Below are positions 51,242-60,175 of a stretch of DNA of 64,000 nt, in pieces. This DNA comes from an endosymbiont of Escarpia spicata (GTDB lineage: Bacteria > Pseudomonadota > Gammaproteobacteria > Chromatiales > Chromatiaceae). Each line of letters opens with the position of its first letter. Position 1 is the first letter of the stretch. A program made the position numbers and the translations under genes. Where the stretch lies: the NCBI GenBank assembly GCA_003349915.1, contig QFXE01000005.1, forward strand, positions 62,001 to 126,000, given 5' to 3'. The notes beneath the pieces are model-generated. The model was not told the origin of the DNA. It ran no database searches and saw nothing but the letters and a program-made list of their open reading frames with translations.

Positions 51242-53119
51242 TTAAGGCCCCGCCGCCGCCCCAACCAAACCCAGCACACTCTCGCCGGAGAGACCGTCCA
51301 GCGCCGTATTCGTGCCTCTGGTGTAGTTTGGATGCGCAGCAATGGCATTTTCAAGATTTGTGGTGATATTCGCCTCGCTCATCGCCAACGCAGCCACGAC
51401 ATTCGCTTCTGATACGGAGGGGTCTTGCACGATAATTCGGGTACAGATGTCCCGATAACGTGCAGTATCACCCTTTGCTGCCAAGACCATCGCCCATTGC
51501 AGCAGAGCGCTGGTGGCTGATCTTCTGTAACCGCGAATGGCCGCAGGTTGCTCGGCTGCCGGAAGCGCGAGGATCTCATCCATTATATATCGCATCTGGC
51601 TGGTATAGGCCCGTGCTTCGAGTTCAAGCACCCGCCGCTGCGTGATACCTGCACTCGCGGCGTCATCGGCAGCGTGGGTCAATTCGTGGATGACCAGTGC
51701 CCGCGAATCAATAGCCGCAACGTCCAGACTGGTCGGCAGATAGAGCGTATCCCCTTTTAACTGGTCGGTCCTGCCTATCGGCGAGTAGAATGCGCCGGCA
51801 CCGTTACCTGCTGTCAAACTCCGGAAGGCACGGGGGATCAGGGCATCGATCTTTATCTGACCACTCCTGATCTGCCCAGCGGTAGAGTGGCCTGCTGTCC
51901 TGGCGATGACATAGACGATCCCGGCCATTACTTTATCCCCCGAACTACTGTCGGACGCCGCATTCAACATGGCACCCAGTACTTCAAGGGAGGGAATGCT
52001 GTGTGTTTCCATATAGGCAATCATCGCAGTCGCCTGTCTTTGAAACTGTGGACCGGCATGCCGAAGAATTTCCGTGGTTGCCGCCGCATCAGCCTCAGCC
52101 AATAAGACCATTCCACGTTCAAGATCAACACCCAATGTCGTGATGGCAGTCCACAACTGCAGAATGAGTGCATCCGGTATCTGCTCCCGTCCGATATTTC
52201 GCACACGTTCACGGTTGGCCGCAGTGATTGTGTTGATCGCAATACTCAGCGCACCCGTTCCATGCGCCTGAAGCAATGGGACATTGACCGGATTGAGCAT
52301 CGACGCCATCAGGAGCCGTTCAGCGTGGTTTACAGAACCCCTGACCTGCAGCGCATAGATACGCAGTGCATTGAGTTCGTTATCCGTCAGGGCGCCATCA
52401 CCGACAAAACGTTTTATGCGCCTGAAGAAACCTGCAGTGATACCACCACCGACGCGAAACAGATAGTTGCCGGTAGGTACGTTTGCCGCATCTAGCTCAA
52501 TCTCCCGTTGGAGTATTGAAGAGCGTTGCAAGCCTCCAGCACCGCGATTCTGTTGCACCACATGAGTCAACTCATGGGCCAGCAGATGTTTTCCGCTTTT
52601 CGTCCCGAGGTTGTACTTTCCCGAGTTGAAATAGATGTCTTTCCCGTGGGTAAACGCCTGGGCACCAACAGCCCTGTTCAGGCTGGCGGATTCACTGTCT
52701 GTGTGTAGCCGCACATCACTGAAATCGAAACCCAGCGACTGCGACATCTCCCTATGGGTTCGTTTTGGCAGTCTACTGCCGTTTCCCTTGGAGGATTGCA
52801 ATCTGGCCGCCATACCGGCGGGCGCGGAAGGTGCGACTGCCCGGTGACTGGCCCGCCGTTGAATGGTGAAAAAACCCTGCTGTTGCTGTGATGAAGTGTG
52901 TTCAGAACGCTGAACAACTGCGGTGGCGACGTTATCGGCTTCCTTCTCATACTGATCGCCGGGCTGTCCGATCGTCAGCTTTGCCTGAAAGAAAGCGCTC
53001 TGCTGAGACCTTTTCCCCGATACCTTGCCGGCATGGGCGAAAAAAGGTTGCTCCTGCCTGTCAACCGTTTGGATTCCACGCCGCCTGCGTGGCCGAAACG
53101 CTCTAATGTCCCTGTTCAT
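51242..53119 (-). CDS. eCIS-core (DUF4157) domain protein, tandem copy 2
   Basis: 625 residues, the same length and architecture as its neighbour: DUF4157 with HELTHVVQQ, and VIHELTHAADDAA in the C-terminal half. The two copies align end to end without obvious indels and differ by scattered substitutions, so this is a tandem duplication that has since diverged. The C-terminal repeats around TLYLPTSLDVAAIDSRALV and GITQRRVLELEARA are conserved between copies. No signal peptide, consistent with loading into an injection system or a non-Sec route; this is inference. Confidence 0.8.
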   Translation of the reverse strand: MNRDIRAFRPRRRRGIQTVDRQEQPFFAHAGKVSGKRSQQSAFFQAKLTIGQPGDQYEKEADNVATAVVQRSEHTSSQQQQGFFTIQRRASHRAVAPSAPAGMAARLQSSKGNGSRLPKRTHREMSQSLGFDFSDVRLHTDSESASLNRAVGAQAFTHGKDIYFNSGKYNLGTKSGKHLLAHELTHVVQQNRGAGGLQRSSILQREIELDAANVPTGNYLFRVGGGITAGFFRRIKRFVGDGALTDNELNALRIYALQVRGSVNHAERLLMASMLNPVNVPLLQAHGTGALSIAINTITAANRERVRNIGREQIPDALILQLWTAITTLGVDLERGMVLLAEADAAATTEILRHAGPQFQRQATAMIAYMETHSIPSLEVLGAMLNAASDSSSGDKVMAGIVYVIARTAGHSTAGQIRSGQIKIDALIPRAFRSLTAGNGAGAFYSPIGRTDQLKGDTLYLPTSLDVAAIDSRALVIHELTHAADDAASAGITQRRVLELEARAYTSQMRYIMDEILALPAAEQPAAIRGYRRSATSALLQWAMVLAAKGDTARYRDICTRIIVQDPSVSEANVVAALAMSEANITTNLENAIAAHPNYTRGTNTALDGLSGESVLGLVGAAAGP

Positions 53120-53179
53120 GATGTCGGTGTTTTTTCAGATCCTTCCTTAAAAGATAGACCACTCTTCACTGATCTGCCC

Positions 53180-53258
53180 GTAGAAGCACAGCCCCGGCAC
53201 GATCCGGCGTGGTGGTGGAATACAGGCGCCTTTTCGCCGCGGGGGGTGCGGCTTCTAC
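53180..53258. repeat. REP-like palindrome, family A copy 4
   Basis: GTAGAAGCACAGCCCCGGCAC... and ...GGGGTGCGGCTTCTAC, between the second DUF4157 gene and the TIR gene. It is more diverged than the other family A copies. Confidence 0.65.
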
Positions 53259-53277
53259 AAGGTGTGTCGGCCTGTCG

Positions 53278-54261
53278 TCACGCATTCTCAAGTAGTTTGG
53301 TGACTTGTTCCTCAAGCTCTCCAGGGCTTTTATGCAGCCGTTTGGAATAAAGCCAGTTCACATGGGTGCCGACATTGAGCAGACCGGTTTGCGCGTTGGC
53401 ACGGTCACGGGCACGCACTGGTAGATTTTGACTCAAGGATTCGTGCCACTGTATAAGCCTTCCGCGCTTGCGTGTCTTTTCACCATCCAGCACACAAAAC
53501 AGCTGCCGCTGAGTCACAGCAAGCCAAGTACGCTGTTTCACGGTGCGGAACAGCAGCACTCCATCGACGACGTATTCTCCAGTCTCGCAGAATCCAGACT
53601 CGTCTATCAGTTTGCGTACACCATTCCAGGTATGAAATTCATTGCCGGACGCATTCTTCTCCTGCAGCGGCGCTTTGTAGACGGGTTGGTCGACTGCGGA
53701 GGAAGTGAATATTTCCTCGATACTTTCAGGCTCTTCATCCACCAGCTCCTGACCGCTCCGTTCGCTCTCCAGTTGTTCATCAATACGCAGGGAAAATTCG
53801 ACAAGTTTTTTCTCCCATTCATGCTTTGGCAGTTCCGACATAGCCTGCCCCGCATCAAATATTTGAATCTCCTGCAGCCAGGCGGTTTCGCGCCACAGGC
53901 AGGGACGTATGATGAGTGGAAAGATGGCAAGTTCGCCGCTGTTGGAACGGTCGATCAACAGTGGCAGCTCCTGTTCGAGGATAAACTCAGAGGCTAAAAA
54001 GTCGGTCGAAACCAACAACACAGCCACCCTCGCCTGCCGAATGGCATCCTCTATCTCCGGCTTCCAGTTGCTGCCGAGATCAATCTGTTTGTCCGACCAG
54101 GCGCGATAGTGAAATCTGGCATTCTGATACAGGTTCCCGCTCTTCAGATCCTGCGCTTTCAGACGGGTAAACTTGAGAGAGTCCAGAAAGGCGATAAGCC
54201 GCTCATGCCAGTCATCATCGCGATGACTATAGGAGACGAATATATTTATTTCTCTACTCAT
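53278..54261 (-). CDS. TIR-domain protein
   Basis: A 327-residue protein. The TIR domain (about 5-145) shows INIFVSYSHRDDDWHERLIAFL, GSNWKPEIEDAIRQARVAVLLVSTDFLASEFILEQELPLLI (the second Glu in the SEF...E region being a candidate NADase residue) and IFPLIIRPCLWRETAWLQ. The remaining 180 residues, including VNWLYSKRLHKSPGELEEQV, are unrecognised. TIR proteins in such islands act in anti-phage or conflict signalling; activity is untested. Same strand as the DUF4157 pair. Confidence 0.88.
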   Translation of the reverse strand: MSREINIFVSYSHRDDDWHERLIAFLDSLKFTRLKAQDLKSGNLYQNARFHYRAWSDKQIDLGSNWKPEIEDAIRQARVAVLLVSTDFLASEFILEQELPLLIDRSNSGELAIFPLIIRPCLWRETAWLQEIQIFDAGQAMSELPKHEWEKKLVEFSLRIDEQLESERSGQELVDEEPESIEEIFTSSAVDQPVYKAPLQEKNASGNEFHTWNGVRKLIDESGFCETGEYVVDGVLLFRTVKQRTWLAVTQRQLFCVLDGEKTRKRGRLIQWHESLSQNLPVRARDRANAQTGLLNVGTHVNWLYSKRLHKSPGELEEQVTKLLENA

Positions 54262-54322
54262 CGGCCTTTACGAGTTCGTGGTGATAGTTGGCATGGAGTG
54301 TAGCTGCTCAAAAGGTGACGAA

Positions 54323-54390
54323 CGTAGGGTGCGCCACGCGCACCATGATTGCTGTAACTGCTTATTCTGGTACGCACGGCGCACCCTACC
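54323..54390. repeat. REP-like palindrome, family B copy 2
   Basis: CGTAGGGTGCGCCACGCGCACC at one end and GCACGGCGCACCCTACC at the other, between the TIR and metalloprotease genes. It reaches the metalloprotease stop region. Confidence 0.8.
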
Positions 54391-55510
54391 AAAGCATAAC
54401 AGCCGTTTCACCCGCCGCATTGGCCCAATAAAGACGAACGCGGAGAATATAGGTTGTGCCTTTCATCAGTCGATGCTCGATTCTGGCATTGTAGTCAGTA
54501 CCGCTGTCATCATCGGCTTGAAGATAGATGGGATCATCGGTTCCACCATCCTCAAAAAGCACCATCAAAGTATCGGCCTCTCCAAAAGACTGCATGGTGT
54601 ATTTGCGGGTTGTTTGCGGCTTGATAACCAGATTCACCTGTCCGCCCGCTTCGATCTGAATAACCTCAGACTGAAACGGTGTCAGATTTATGTAGTCTTT
54701 TTTTCTCAGCGACGGGTAGAAATGCTGTGCCCAGCTTTTGTCTTTGGGTGAGAGGCCGGCAGCAGGATGAATGCCAGTGGAATCATAGGGGGACGGACCT
54801 TCAATCAGAGCAGCACGAAATTCGTAATGCATGACGGAATTGCTGTCCCAGCCCGAACCTTCCACGTCACTTTCAGAAACTGCGTCCAAAATATTGCTGT
54901 CGATTTTTCTGCGACTCCAGTTATTCGGCGGGCCGCTGAAATAGTCGTAGACCCCCTGCCGGTTCCATTGAATGCCGGCAAACGGATTCTGATGTTCATG
55001 TTTGGCACCGAGTGAATGGCCAATCTCATGCAGCGCCGTATCCTTGCCATGGGATGTTGTCAGCGACCAGCCAAAGTTCATCGTTCGCTTACGCTTTGAG
55101 ATATTACCCATCGGATAGGTGCCGATATATGACCAGGAGCCTTCATCCTGATTAAAGCCGATCCTTATTTCGGCTTCATCGAGATTTTTCACTTCGGCAA
55201 ATTCAAGGCCGATACCCAGATCCTTCCACTCCTTGAAGGCTTTTCTCACCGCGCTCTTGTCCGCTGCGCTCCCTGTCCATTTTGTTGGCGTGTCATGTTT
55301 CGTATGTTCGAAAAAACAGTAATGGATAACCGTACCGTTTACCCAGATGTTATCCATATCCAGGATGAATGCAGCCCGTCCCGGATCGACATCCTGTGGC
55401 ACTTGGCGCACAGCCATTTCCGGCATATCACAGAATTTACGGCCCGCTTTTTCAGCTTTGGAAACACTCACCTTCTTTGCTCTTCTTACGCGTGTTTTTT
55501 TCTTGATCAC
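54386..55510 (-). CDS. Astacin-like zinc metalloprotease
   Basis: A 374-residue protein. The zinc site is HEIGHSLGAKHEHQNP with the metzincin Met-turn SVMHYEF (about 230), the M12A pattern. A C-terminal β-rich domain (about 285-374, ending RLYWANAAGETAVMLW) looks like a bacterial pre-peptidase domain. The N-terminus is Lys/Arg-rich (MIKKKTRVRRAKKVS) without a clear signal peptide, unusual for an astacin. It adjoins the TIR/DUF4157 genes. Confidence 0.87.
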   Translation of the reverse strand: MIKKKTRVRRAKKVSVSKAEKAGRKFCDMPEMAVRQVPQDVDPGRAAFILDMDNIWVNGTVIHYCFFEHTKHDTPTKWTGSAADKSAVRKAFKEWKDLGIGLEFAEVKNLDEAEIRIGFNQDEGSWSYIGTYPMGNISKRKRTMNFGWSLTTSHGKDTALHEIGHSLGAKHEHQNPFAGIQWNRQGVYDYFSGPPNNWSRRKIDSNILDAVSESDVEGSGWDSNSVMHYEFRAALIEGPSPYDSTGIHPAAGLSPKDKSWAQHFYPSLRKKDYINLTPFQSEVIQIEAGGQVNLVIKPQTTRKYTMQSFGEADTLMVLFEDGGTDDPIYLQADDDSGTDYNARIEHRLMKGTTYILRVRLYWANAAGETAVMLW

Positions 55511-55613
55511 CTTCCCATCCTCCTGTCCTTATCCGGCATTGGTCTATCAGAAGATATAGCACAAGCAGAATAATGTTCCCAGAAACCCCGCGTTTGACGC
55601 CGTGAAAATGGTA

Positions 55614-55655
55614 TGTAGGTTGGGTTAGCGCAGCGTAACCCAACAAAACCATAAG
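55614..55655. repeat. REP-like palindrome, family C half copy
   Basis: TGTAGGTTGGGTTAGCGCAG and its continuation GCGTAACCCAACAAAACC match the first arm of 43135-43210; the second arm is absent. It lies between the metalloprotease and the ABC transporter. Confidence 0.7.
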
Positions 55656-55671
55656 TTTTTACAACACGCTC

Positions 55672-57678
55672 TTATATCTGATCGATGCGGAAGCACCTGA
55701 CGCGGTGGGTCTCTGAAATCGTAGTTTCAGCAGGATATCCGTCACTGCAGGCTGCAACGGCCTCGGGACAGCGGGGGTGAAAATGGCAGCCATTCGGCGG
55801 ATTGGCCGGGGACGGCATATCTCCCTCCAGACGGATCACCGAGCGTTGGAAATCGGGGTCGGGCACAGGCACGGCTGAAAGCAGTGCTTTGGTATAGGGA
55901 TGCGCCGGCGACCCCAGCACCTTCTCGACACTGCCCTGCTCCACAATACGGCCCAGATACATCACTGCCACCTCATCGGCCAGATAGGAAACCACCGAGA
56001 TGTTGTGCGTGATGAAGAGGTAGGATAACTCCAGTTCGCGCTGCAGCGATTTCAACAGGTTGAGGATCTGCGCCTGCACCGACACATCCAGCGCACTGGT
56101 GGGTTCGTCGCAGACGATCAGTTGCGGCTCCACCGCCAGGGCACGGGCGACACAGATGCGCTGACGCTGACCGCCGGAGAACTCATGGGGATAACGCGTG
56201 GCTGCATCGGCATGCAGTCCCACTTGTTCCAATAGCTGATTGACCCGCACCTTGCGATCTCTTTTTTTGCCGATCTTCTGCGCACGCATCCCTTCGGCAA
56301 TGATCTCCCCTACCAGCATGCGCGGGTTCATGGAGGACATGGGATCCTGAAAGATGATCTGCATGTCTGCGCGACGCCGGCGCAGCGCCTCTCCCCTCAA
56401 CTGCGTCAGTTCGTCTTCACCAAATTTTACCTGCCCATCGGTGGGCCGGATCAGTTGCAGAATGCCCTTGCCGACGGTCGTCTTGCCGCAACCCGACTCA
56501 CCCACCAACGCCAGGGTTCGTCCCTTGGCGACCGACAGACCGAGACCATCAACAGCCCGCACCTGGCCCACCACGCGCCGAAACACACCTTTATGGATGG
56601 GAAAGTGGACCTTGAGATCCGTTACTTCCAGCAGGGATTCGTCTCCCACCCGGGACAAGATATGGGTTTCCGCCTCGACGGAGGTATCACTCAGCGTGGG
56701 CGTGATCGGGTCGTCGGCATAGATAAGGCAGCGTACGCCCTGCCGTTCGGTCAGGTCGACCCAGTCGGGTATCTCGTTGCCACAACGGGATACCGCCTGT
56801 TCACAGCGATCCGCAAAACGGCAGCCGGAAAATCGCTGGTTCAGCGGCGGCACCGTCCCTCTGATGACCGCCAGTTTTTCGTCCCGCTTGTGACTGTCCG
56901 GCAGAGATTCGAAAAGCTTGCGACTGTAGGGGTGTTTGGGACCTTCAAAGAAGGCACCGACATCCGCAGTCTCAACGATCTGCCCCGCATACATCACCGC
57001 CAGGCGGTCGGCGGTCTCCGCCACCACACCCAAGTCGTGAGTGATGAGCAGGATCGCCATGCCGGTCTCCTGCTGTAACTGTTTCAGCAGGTTCAATACC
57101 TGGGCCTGTATGGTCACATCCAGCGCTGTGGTGGGTTCATCGGCGATCAACAGTTCCGGTCGCCCGGCCAGTGCCATGGCGATCATTACCCGCTGTTTCA
57201 TGCCACCGGAAAGCTGGTGAGGATACTCTCTGGTACGGTGCCGGGGATCGGGAATACCGACAGAATCGAGCAGTTCCACTACCCGCTCCGTCACAGCCGC
57301 GCCACTCAGTTTGTCATGGAGGCGCACCGCCTCGGCAATTTGATCACCGATGCGCAGCACCGGGTTGAGAGAGGTCATGGGTTCCTGAAAGATCATGCCC
57401 ATGCGACCGCCCCGCACCTGGCGCATCTCCTGTTCGGAAAGGGCCAACAGATCCAGACCGTCAAGTTTGACATGCCCGGCGTTGATGCGCCCGGAAGGGG
57501 GCAACAGGCGCATCATGGAGAGGGCGGTCATGGACTTGCCACAGCCCGATTCACCCAACAGCGCCAGCGTCTCGCCCTTGCGGATGGTCAGATTGAGACC
57601 ATCCACCACCCGCACCGGGTTCTGCTTGTTGCCGAGCCGGGTGTGCAGATTTTCTATTGCTAACAGGTGATTTTTCAT
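55672..57678 (-). CDS. Peptide ABC transporter, fused double ATP-binding protein (YejF/DppDF type)
   Basis: A 668-residue protein with two complete ABC halves. Half 1: Walker [14 protein letters not shown], signature [15 protein letters not shown], Walker [13 protein letters not shown]. Half 2: [40 protein letters not shown]. Each ends with the peptide-transporter Cys motif ([20 protein letters not shown]). It energises the two permeases. ATG at 57678 follows a GTG four codons upstream. Probably takes up oligopeptides. Confidence 0.92.
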   Translation of the reverse strand: MKNHLLAIENLHTRLGNKQNPVRVVDGLNLTIRKGETLALLGESGCGKSMTALSMMRLLPPSGRINAGHVKLDGLDLLALSEQEMRQVRGGRMGMIFQEPMTSLNPVLRIGDQIAEAVRLHDKLSGAAVTERVVELLDSVGIPDPRHRTREYPHQLSGGMKQRVMIAMALAGRPELLIADEPTTALDVTIQAQVLNLLKQLQQETGMAILLITHDLGVVAETADRLAVMYAGQIVETADVGAFFEGPKHPYSRKLFESLPDSHKRDEKLAVIRGTVPPLNQRFSGCRFADRCEQAVSRCGNEIPDWVDLTERQGVRCLIYADDPITPTLSDTSVEAETHILSRVGDESLLEVTDLKVHFPIHKGVFRRVVGQVRAVDGLGLSVAKGRTLALVGESGCGKTTVGKGILQLIRPTDGQVKFGEDELTQLRGEALRRRRADMQIIFQDPMSSMNPRMLVGEIIAEGMRAQKIGKKRDRKVRVNQLLEQVGLHADAATRYPHEFSGGQRQRICVARALAVEPQLIVCDEPTSALDVSVQAQILNLLKSLQRELELSYLFITHNISVVSYLADEVAVMYLGRIVEQGSVEKVLGSPAHPYTKALLSAVPVPDPDFQRSVIRLEGDMPSPANPPNGCHFHPRCPEAVAACSDGYPAETTISETHRVRCFRIDQI

Positions 57679-57689
57679 GGGCAATATCA

Positions 57690-59087
57690 CTACCGGCTAG
57701 TGCGCAGTCTGGGATCAAAGGCATCCCGCACCACATCCGAAAAGAGGTTGGCGGAGAGCACCAGGGTAAACATGAAAATCAATGCTGCAGCCAGCGACCA
57801 CCAGACGATCGGTTCGCGGGCCATTTCAAGCCGGGCGCTGTTGATCATGTTGCCCCAACTGTTCATGGTCGGATCGACCCCGATATTGACGTAAGAGAGC
57901 ACCGCCTCCGCCAGCACCAGGCCGCTGAAGTCGAGCACCAGGGTGATCAACACGATATGCAGCACGTTGGGCAGGATATGACGGCCGATGATGGTGAAGT
58001 GACCGACACCGAAGGCCTGGGAGGCCTGCACATACTCAAGCTCCCGCAGCTTGAAAGTCTCGCCCCGCAACATACGGCAGAGACCGGTCCAACTGGTCAC
58101 TCCCAGGATCATGCAGAGAAAGAGCAACCGCAGGTCGGCCCGCTGGGTCAGACTGGCAAACTCCGCTTCGTGATTGCTCATGTAGATCTGCATCATGAGG
58201 ATGGCGGCGGCGATCAGCAGCACCCCTGGAATAGAGTTGAGGGTGGTATAGCTGTATTGGATCAGATCATCCACCCAACCCCGGAAATAGCCTGCCATAA
58301 TGCCGAGCAGGATCGCCGCAGGCAGCATCACCATGGTCGTCAGGGTACCGATCAACAGTCCGGTGCGAATACTCTTCAGCCCCTGATAGAAGACATCCTC
58401 CCCCACTTTGTCGGTGCCAAAGAGATGGTACTGAACCGCCAGTTCGCCCAGGATAAAACCGAGCACCAGCAGCACGCCCAGTGTAATGAGCACTGTGCGC
58501 CAGGGGATTGGCGTCTCATAGCGAATCACCCGTGACTGCATCTGCCCGAAGGTCAAACCTTCCCGCCTTGCCATCAGCGCCACAAACAGCACGGAGAGAC
58601 CCAGCCAGCAGACTACGCCCTCCAGCGTTCCATGTATGACATTAAAATAAATATCGGAAGCCCAGTCGAGTTCAGGGTCTGCCAGATGAGCGCCGCCGAA
58701 CTTCAGCCTGGGATAGTCACGTTGGCTTTTTCCACCAGCCAGTTCGATGGTCTCCTTGGCGTAGAGGTGTGTTGCCAGCGGCGCCGAATAGGTCTTCTCG
58801 GTACGGGTGCGCAGGGGGGTGACCATAAGATCGAAGAGGCTCAGCACCTCGGCTGTCTCCCCCTCTGAGCCATCCATATCGGGATGGTAATGGATGGAGT
58901 CGAGCAGGCCGATCAGGATATAACAGGAGAGCACCACCAGCGCCCCCATACCCACACGGCTGCGCGCCACATGCCGCCAGGGGGCACGCAGATGTTCCCG
59001 CCGACTGGCGAACAGGCCAAAGCCGACTGCCAGTAAAACCAGCAGGAAGACCAGAGCATCGGTCCAGAGAATCACCAGATCAGGCAT
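57690..59087 (-). CDS. Peptide ABC transporter permease (YejE/OppC type, enlarged)
   Basis: A 465-residue membrane protein. The C-terminal third has the permease signature (RHILPNVLHIVLITLVLDFSGLVLAEAVLSYVNIG). The usual OppC/YejE length is about 300-345. The extra N-terminal half has its own helices and a long soluble loop (LATHLYAKETIELAGGKSQR..., about 80-145). It lies 11 bp upstream of the ATPase. Confidence 0.88.
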   Translation of the reverse strand: MPDLVILWTDALVFLLVLLAVGFGLFASRREHLRAPWRHVARSRVGMGALVVLSCYILIGLLDSIHYHPDMDGSEGETAEVLSLFDLMVTPLRTRTEKTYSAPLATHLYAKETIELAGGKSQRDYPRLKFGGAHLADPELDWASDIYFNVIHGTLEGVVCWLGLSVLFVALMARREGLTFGQMQSRVIRYETPIPWRTVLITLGVLLVLGFILGELAVQYHLFGTDKVGEDVFYQGLKSIRTGLLIGTLTTMVMLPAAILLGIMAGYFRGWVDDLIQYSYTTLNSIPGVLLIAAAILMMQIYMSNHEAEFASLTQRADLRLLFLCMILGVTSWTGLCRMLRGETFKLRELEYVQASQAFGVGHFTIIGRHILPNVLHIVLITLVLDFSGLVLAEAVLSYVNIGVDPTMNSWGNMINSARLEMAREPIVWWSLAAALIFMFTLVLSANLFSDVVRDAFDPRLRTSR

Positions 59088-59121
59088 GGAGGTTCACCAC
59101 ACTCTCCCAGGGGGAGGAGAC

Positions 59122-59189
59122 CGTAAGGTACGCTGTGCGCGCCATGGTTGTTGTAACTGCTTCTTCAGGTGCGCACGGCACACCCTACC
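59122..59189. repeat. REP-like palindrome, family B copy 3
   Basis: The diverged arms CGTAAGGTACGCTGTGCGCG and GCGCACGGCACACCCTACC lie between the two permease genes of the ABC operon. All genes in the run are on one strand. Confidence 0.75.
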
Positions 59190-59197
59190 AGACTGAT

Positions 59198-60175
59198 TCA
59201 TGAAAGCCGCACCCTTGGATCGACGATGGTGTAGGAGATATCGGTCAGTATCAGTCCGATGATGTAGAGTACGGAACCGAGAAAGACCATCGCCCGCACG
59301 ATGGCGAAATCCTGTCGGTTGATGGCATCGATGGTGTAACTGCCGAGGCCCGGCACGCCAAAGAAGGATTCGGTGATCAGACTGCCCATGAATAGCAGCG
59401 GCAGTACCGCCACCACGCCGGTCAGGATCGGGATCAGCGCATTCTGAAAGACATGGCCGAACAGTACCCACTGCTCACTCAGCCCCTTGGCCCGGGCAGT
59501 GCGCACATAGTCCTTGTTGATCTCCTCCAGAAAAAGGGTGCGGTACCAGCGGGTGCCTGCACCGATACCGCCAATGACCCCGATGATCACCGGCAGGAGC
59601 AGAAACTTGATCGCACTCAGCCCCGTGCTGTAACCCGAGATCGGCACCAAATGGAGCAGTTTCCCCACCAGATACTGCCCGCCGATGATGTAGAAAAGCG
59701 CCGAGATCGACATCATCACCACGCAGATCACTACCCCCCAGAAATCGATATAGGTGGCGCGAAAGAAGGCGATCAGCAGGGCGAAGGTGATATTCAGCGC
59801 CAATCCAACCAGCAGCACCGGCACCGCGATGGCAAGACTGGGCCACATACGCTGGGAGATGTCGTAACCGATATCGCGGCCGCTGTCGGACACGCCGAAA
59901 TCGAACTGAAACAGCTTCACCGACTTCTGAAAGAAGATGGTCCGGGTGATCTGTCCAGTACCTGTCTCGGATTCGTTGTAGAGCATCGGGAGATCGTAAC
60001 CCCGCTCCGCTTTCCACTCCTCGATGGCGGCGGGAGTGACGCGCTTCATGCCCAGATTCATGCGCGCCATGTCATCCGGGGAGTTGACCACGAAGAAGAG
60101 CAGGAAGGTGATGATGTTCACCCCGATCAGGATCGGGATGGCATAGAGCATCCGCCGTACAATATAGGCCATCAT
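59198..60175 (-). CDS. Peptide ABC transporter permease (YejB/OppB type)
   Basis: A 325-residue protein with about six helices (IVRRMLYAIPILIGVNIITFLLFFVV at the N-terminus) and the permease signature KGLSEQWVLFGHVFQNALIPILTGVVAVLPLLFMGSLITESFFGVPGLG. The ATG at 60175 overlaps the stop of the binding-protein gene (ATGA). Normal length. Confidence 0.93.
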   Translation of the reverse strand: MMAYIVRRMLYAIPILIGVNIITFLLFFVVNSPDDMARMNLGMKRVTPAAIEEWKAERGYDLPMLYNESETGTGQITRTIFFQKSVKLFQFDFGVSDSGRDIGYDISQRMWPSLAIAVPVLLVGLALNITFALLIAFFRATYIDFWGVVICVVMMSISALFYIIGGQYLVGKLLHLVPISGYSTGLSAIKFLLLPVIIGVIGGIGAGTRWYRTLFLEEINKDYVRTARAKGLSEQWVLFGHVFQNALIPILTGVVAVLPLLFMGSLITESFFGVPGLGSYTIDAINRQDFAIVRAMVFLGSVLYIIGLILTDISYTIVDPRVRLS

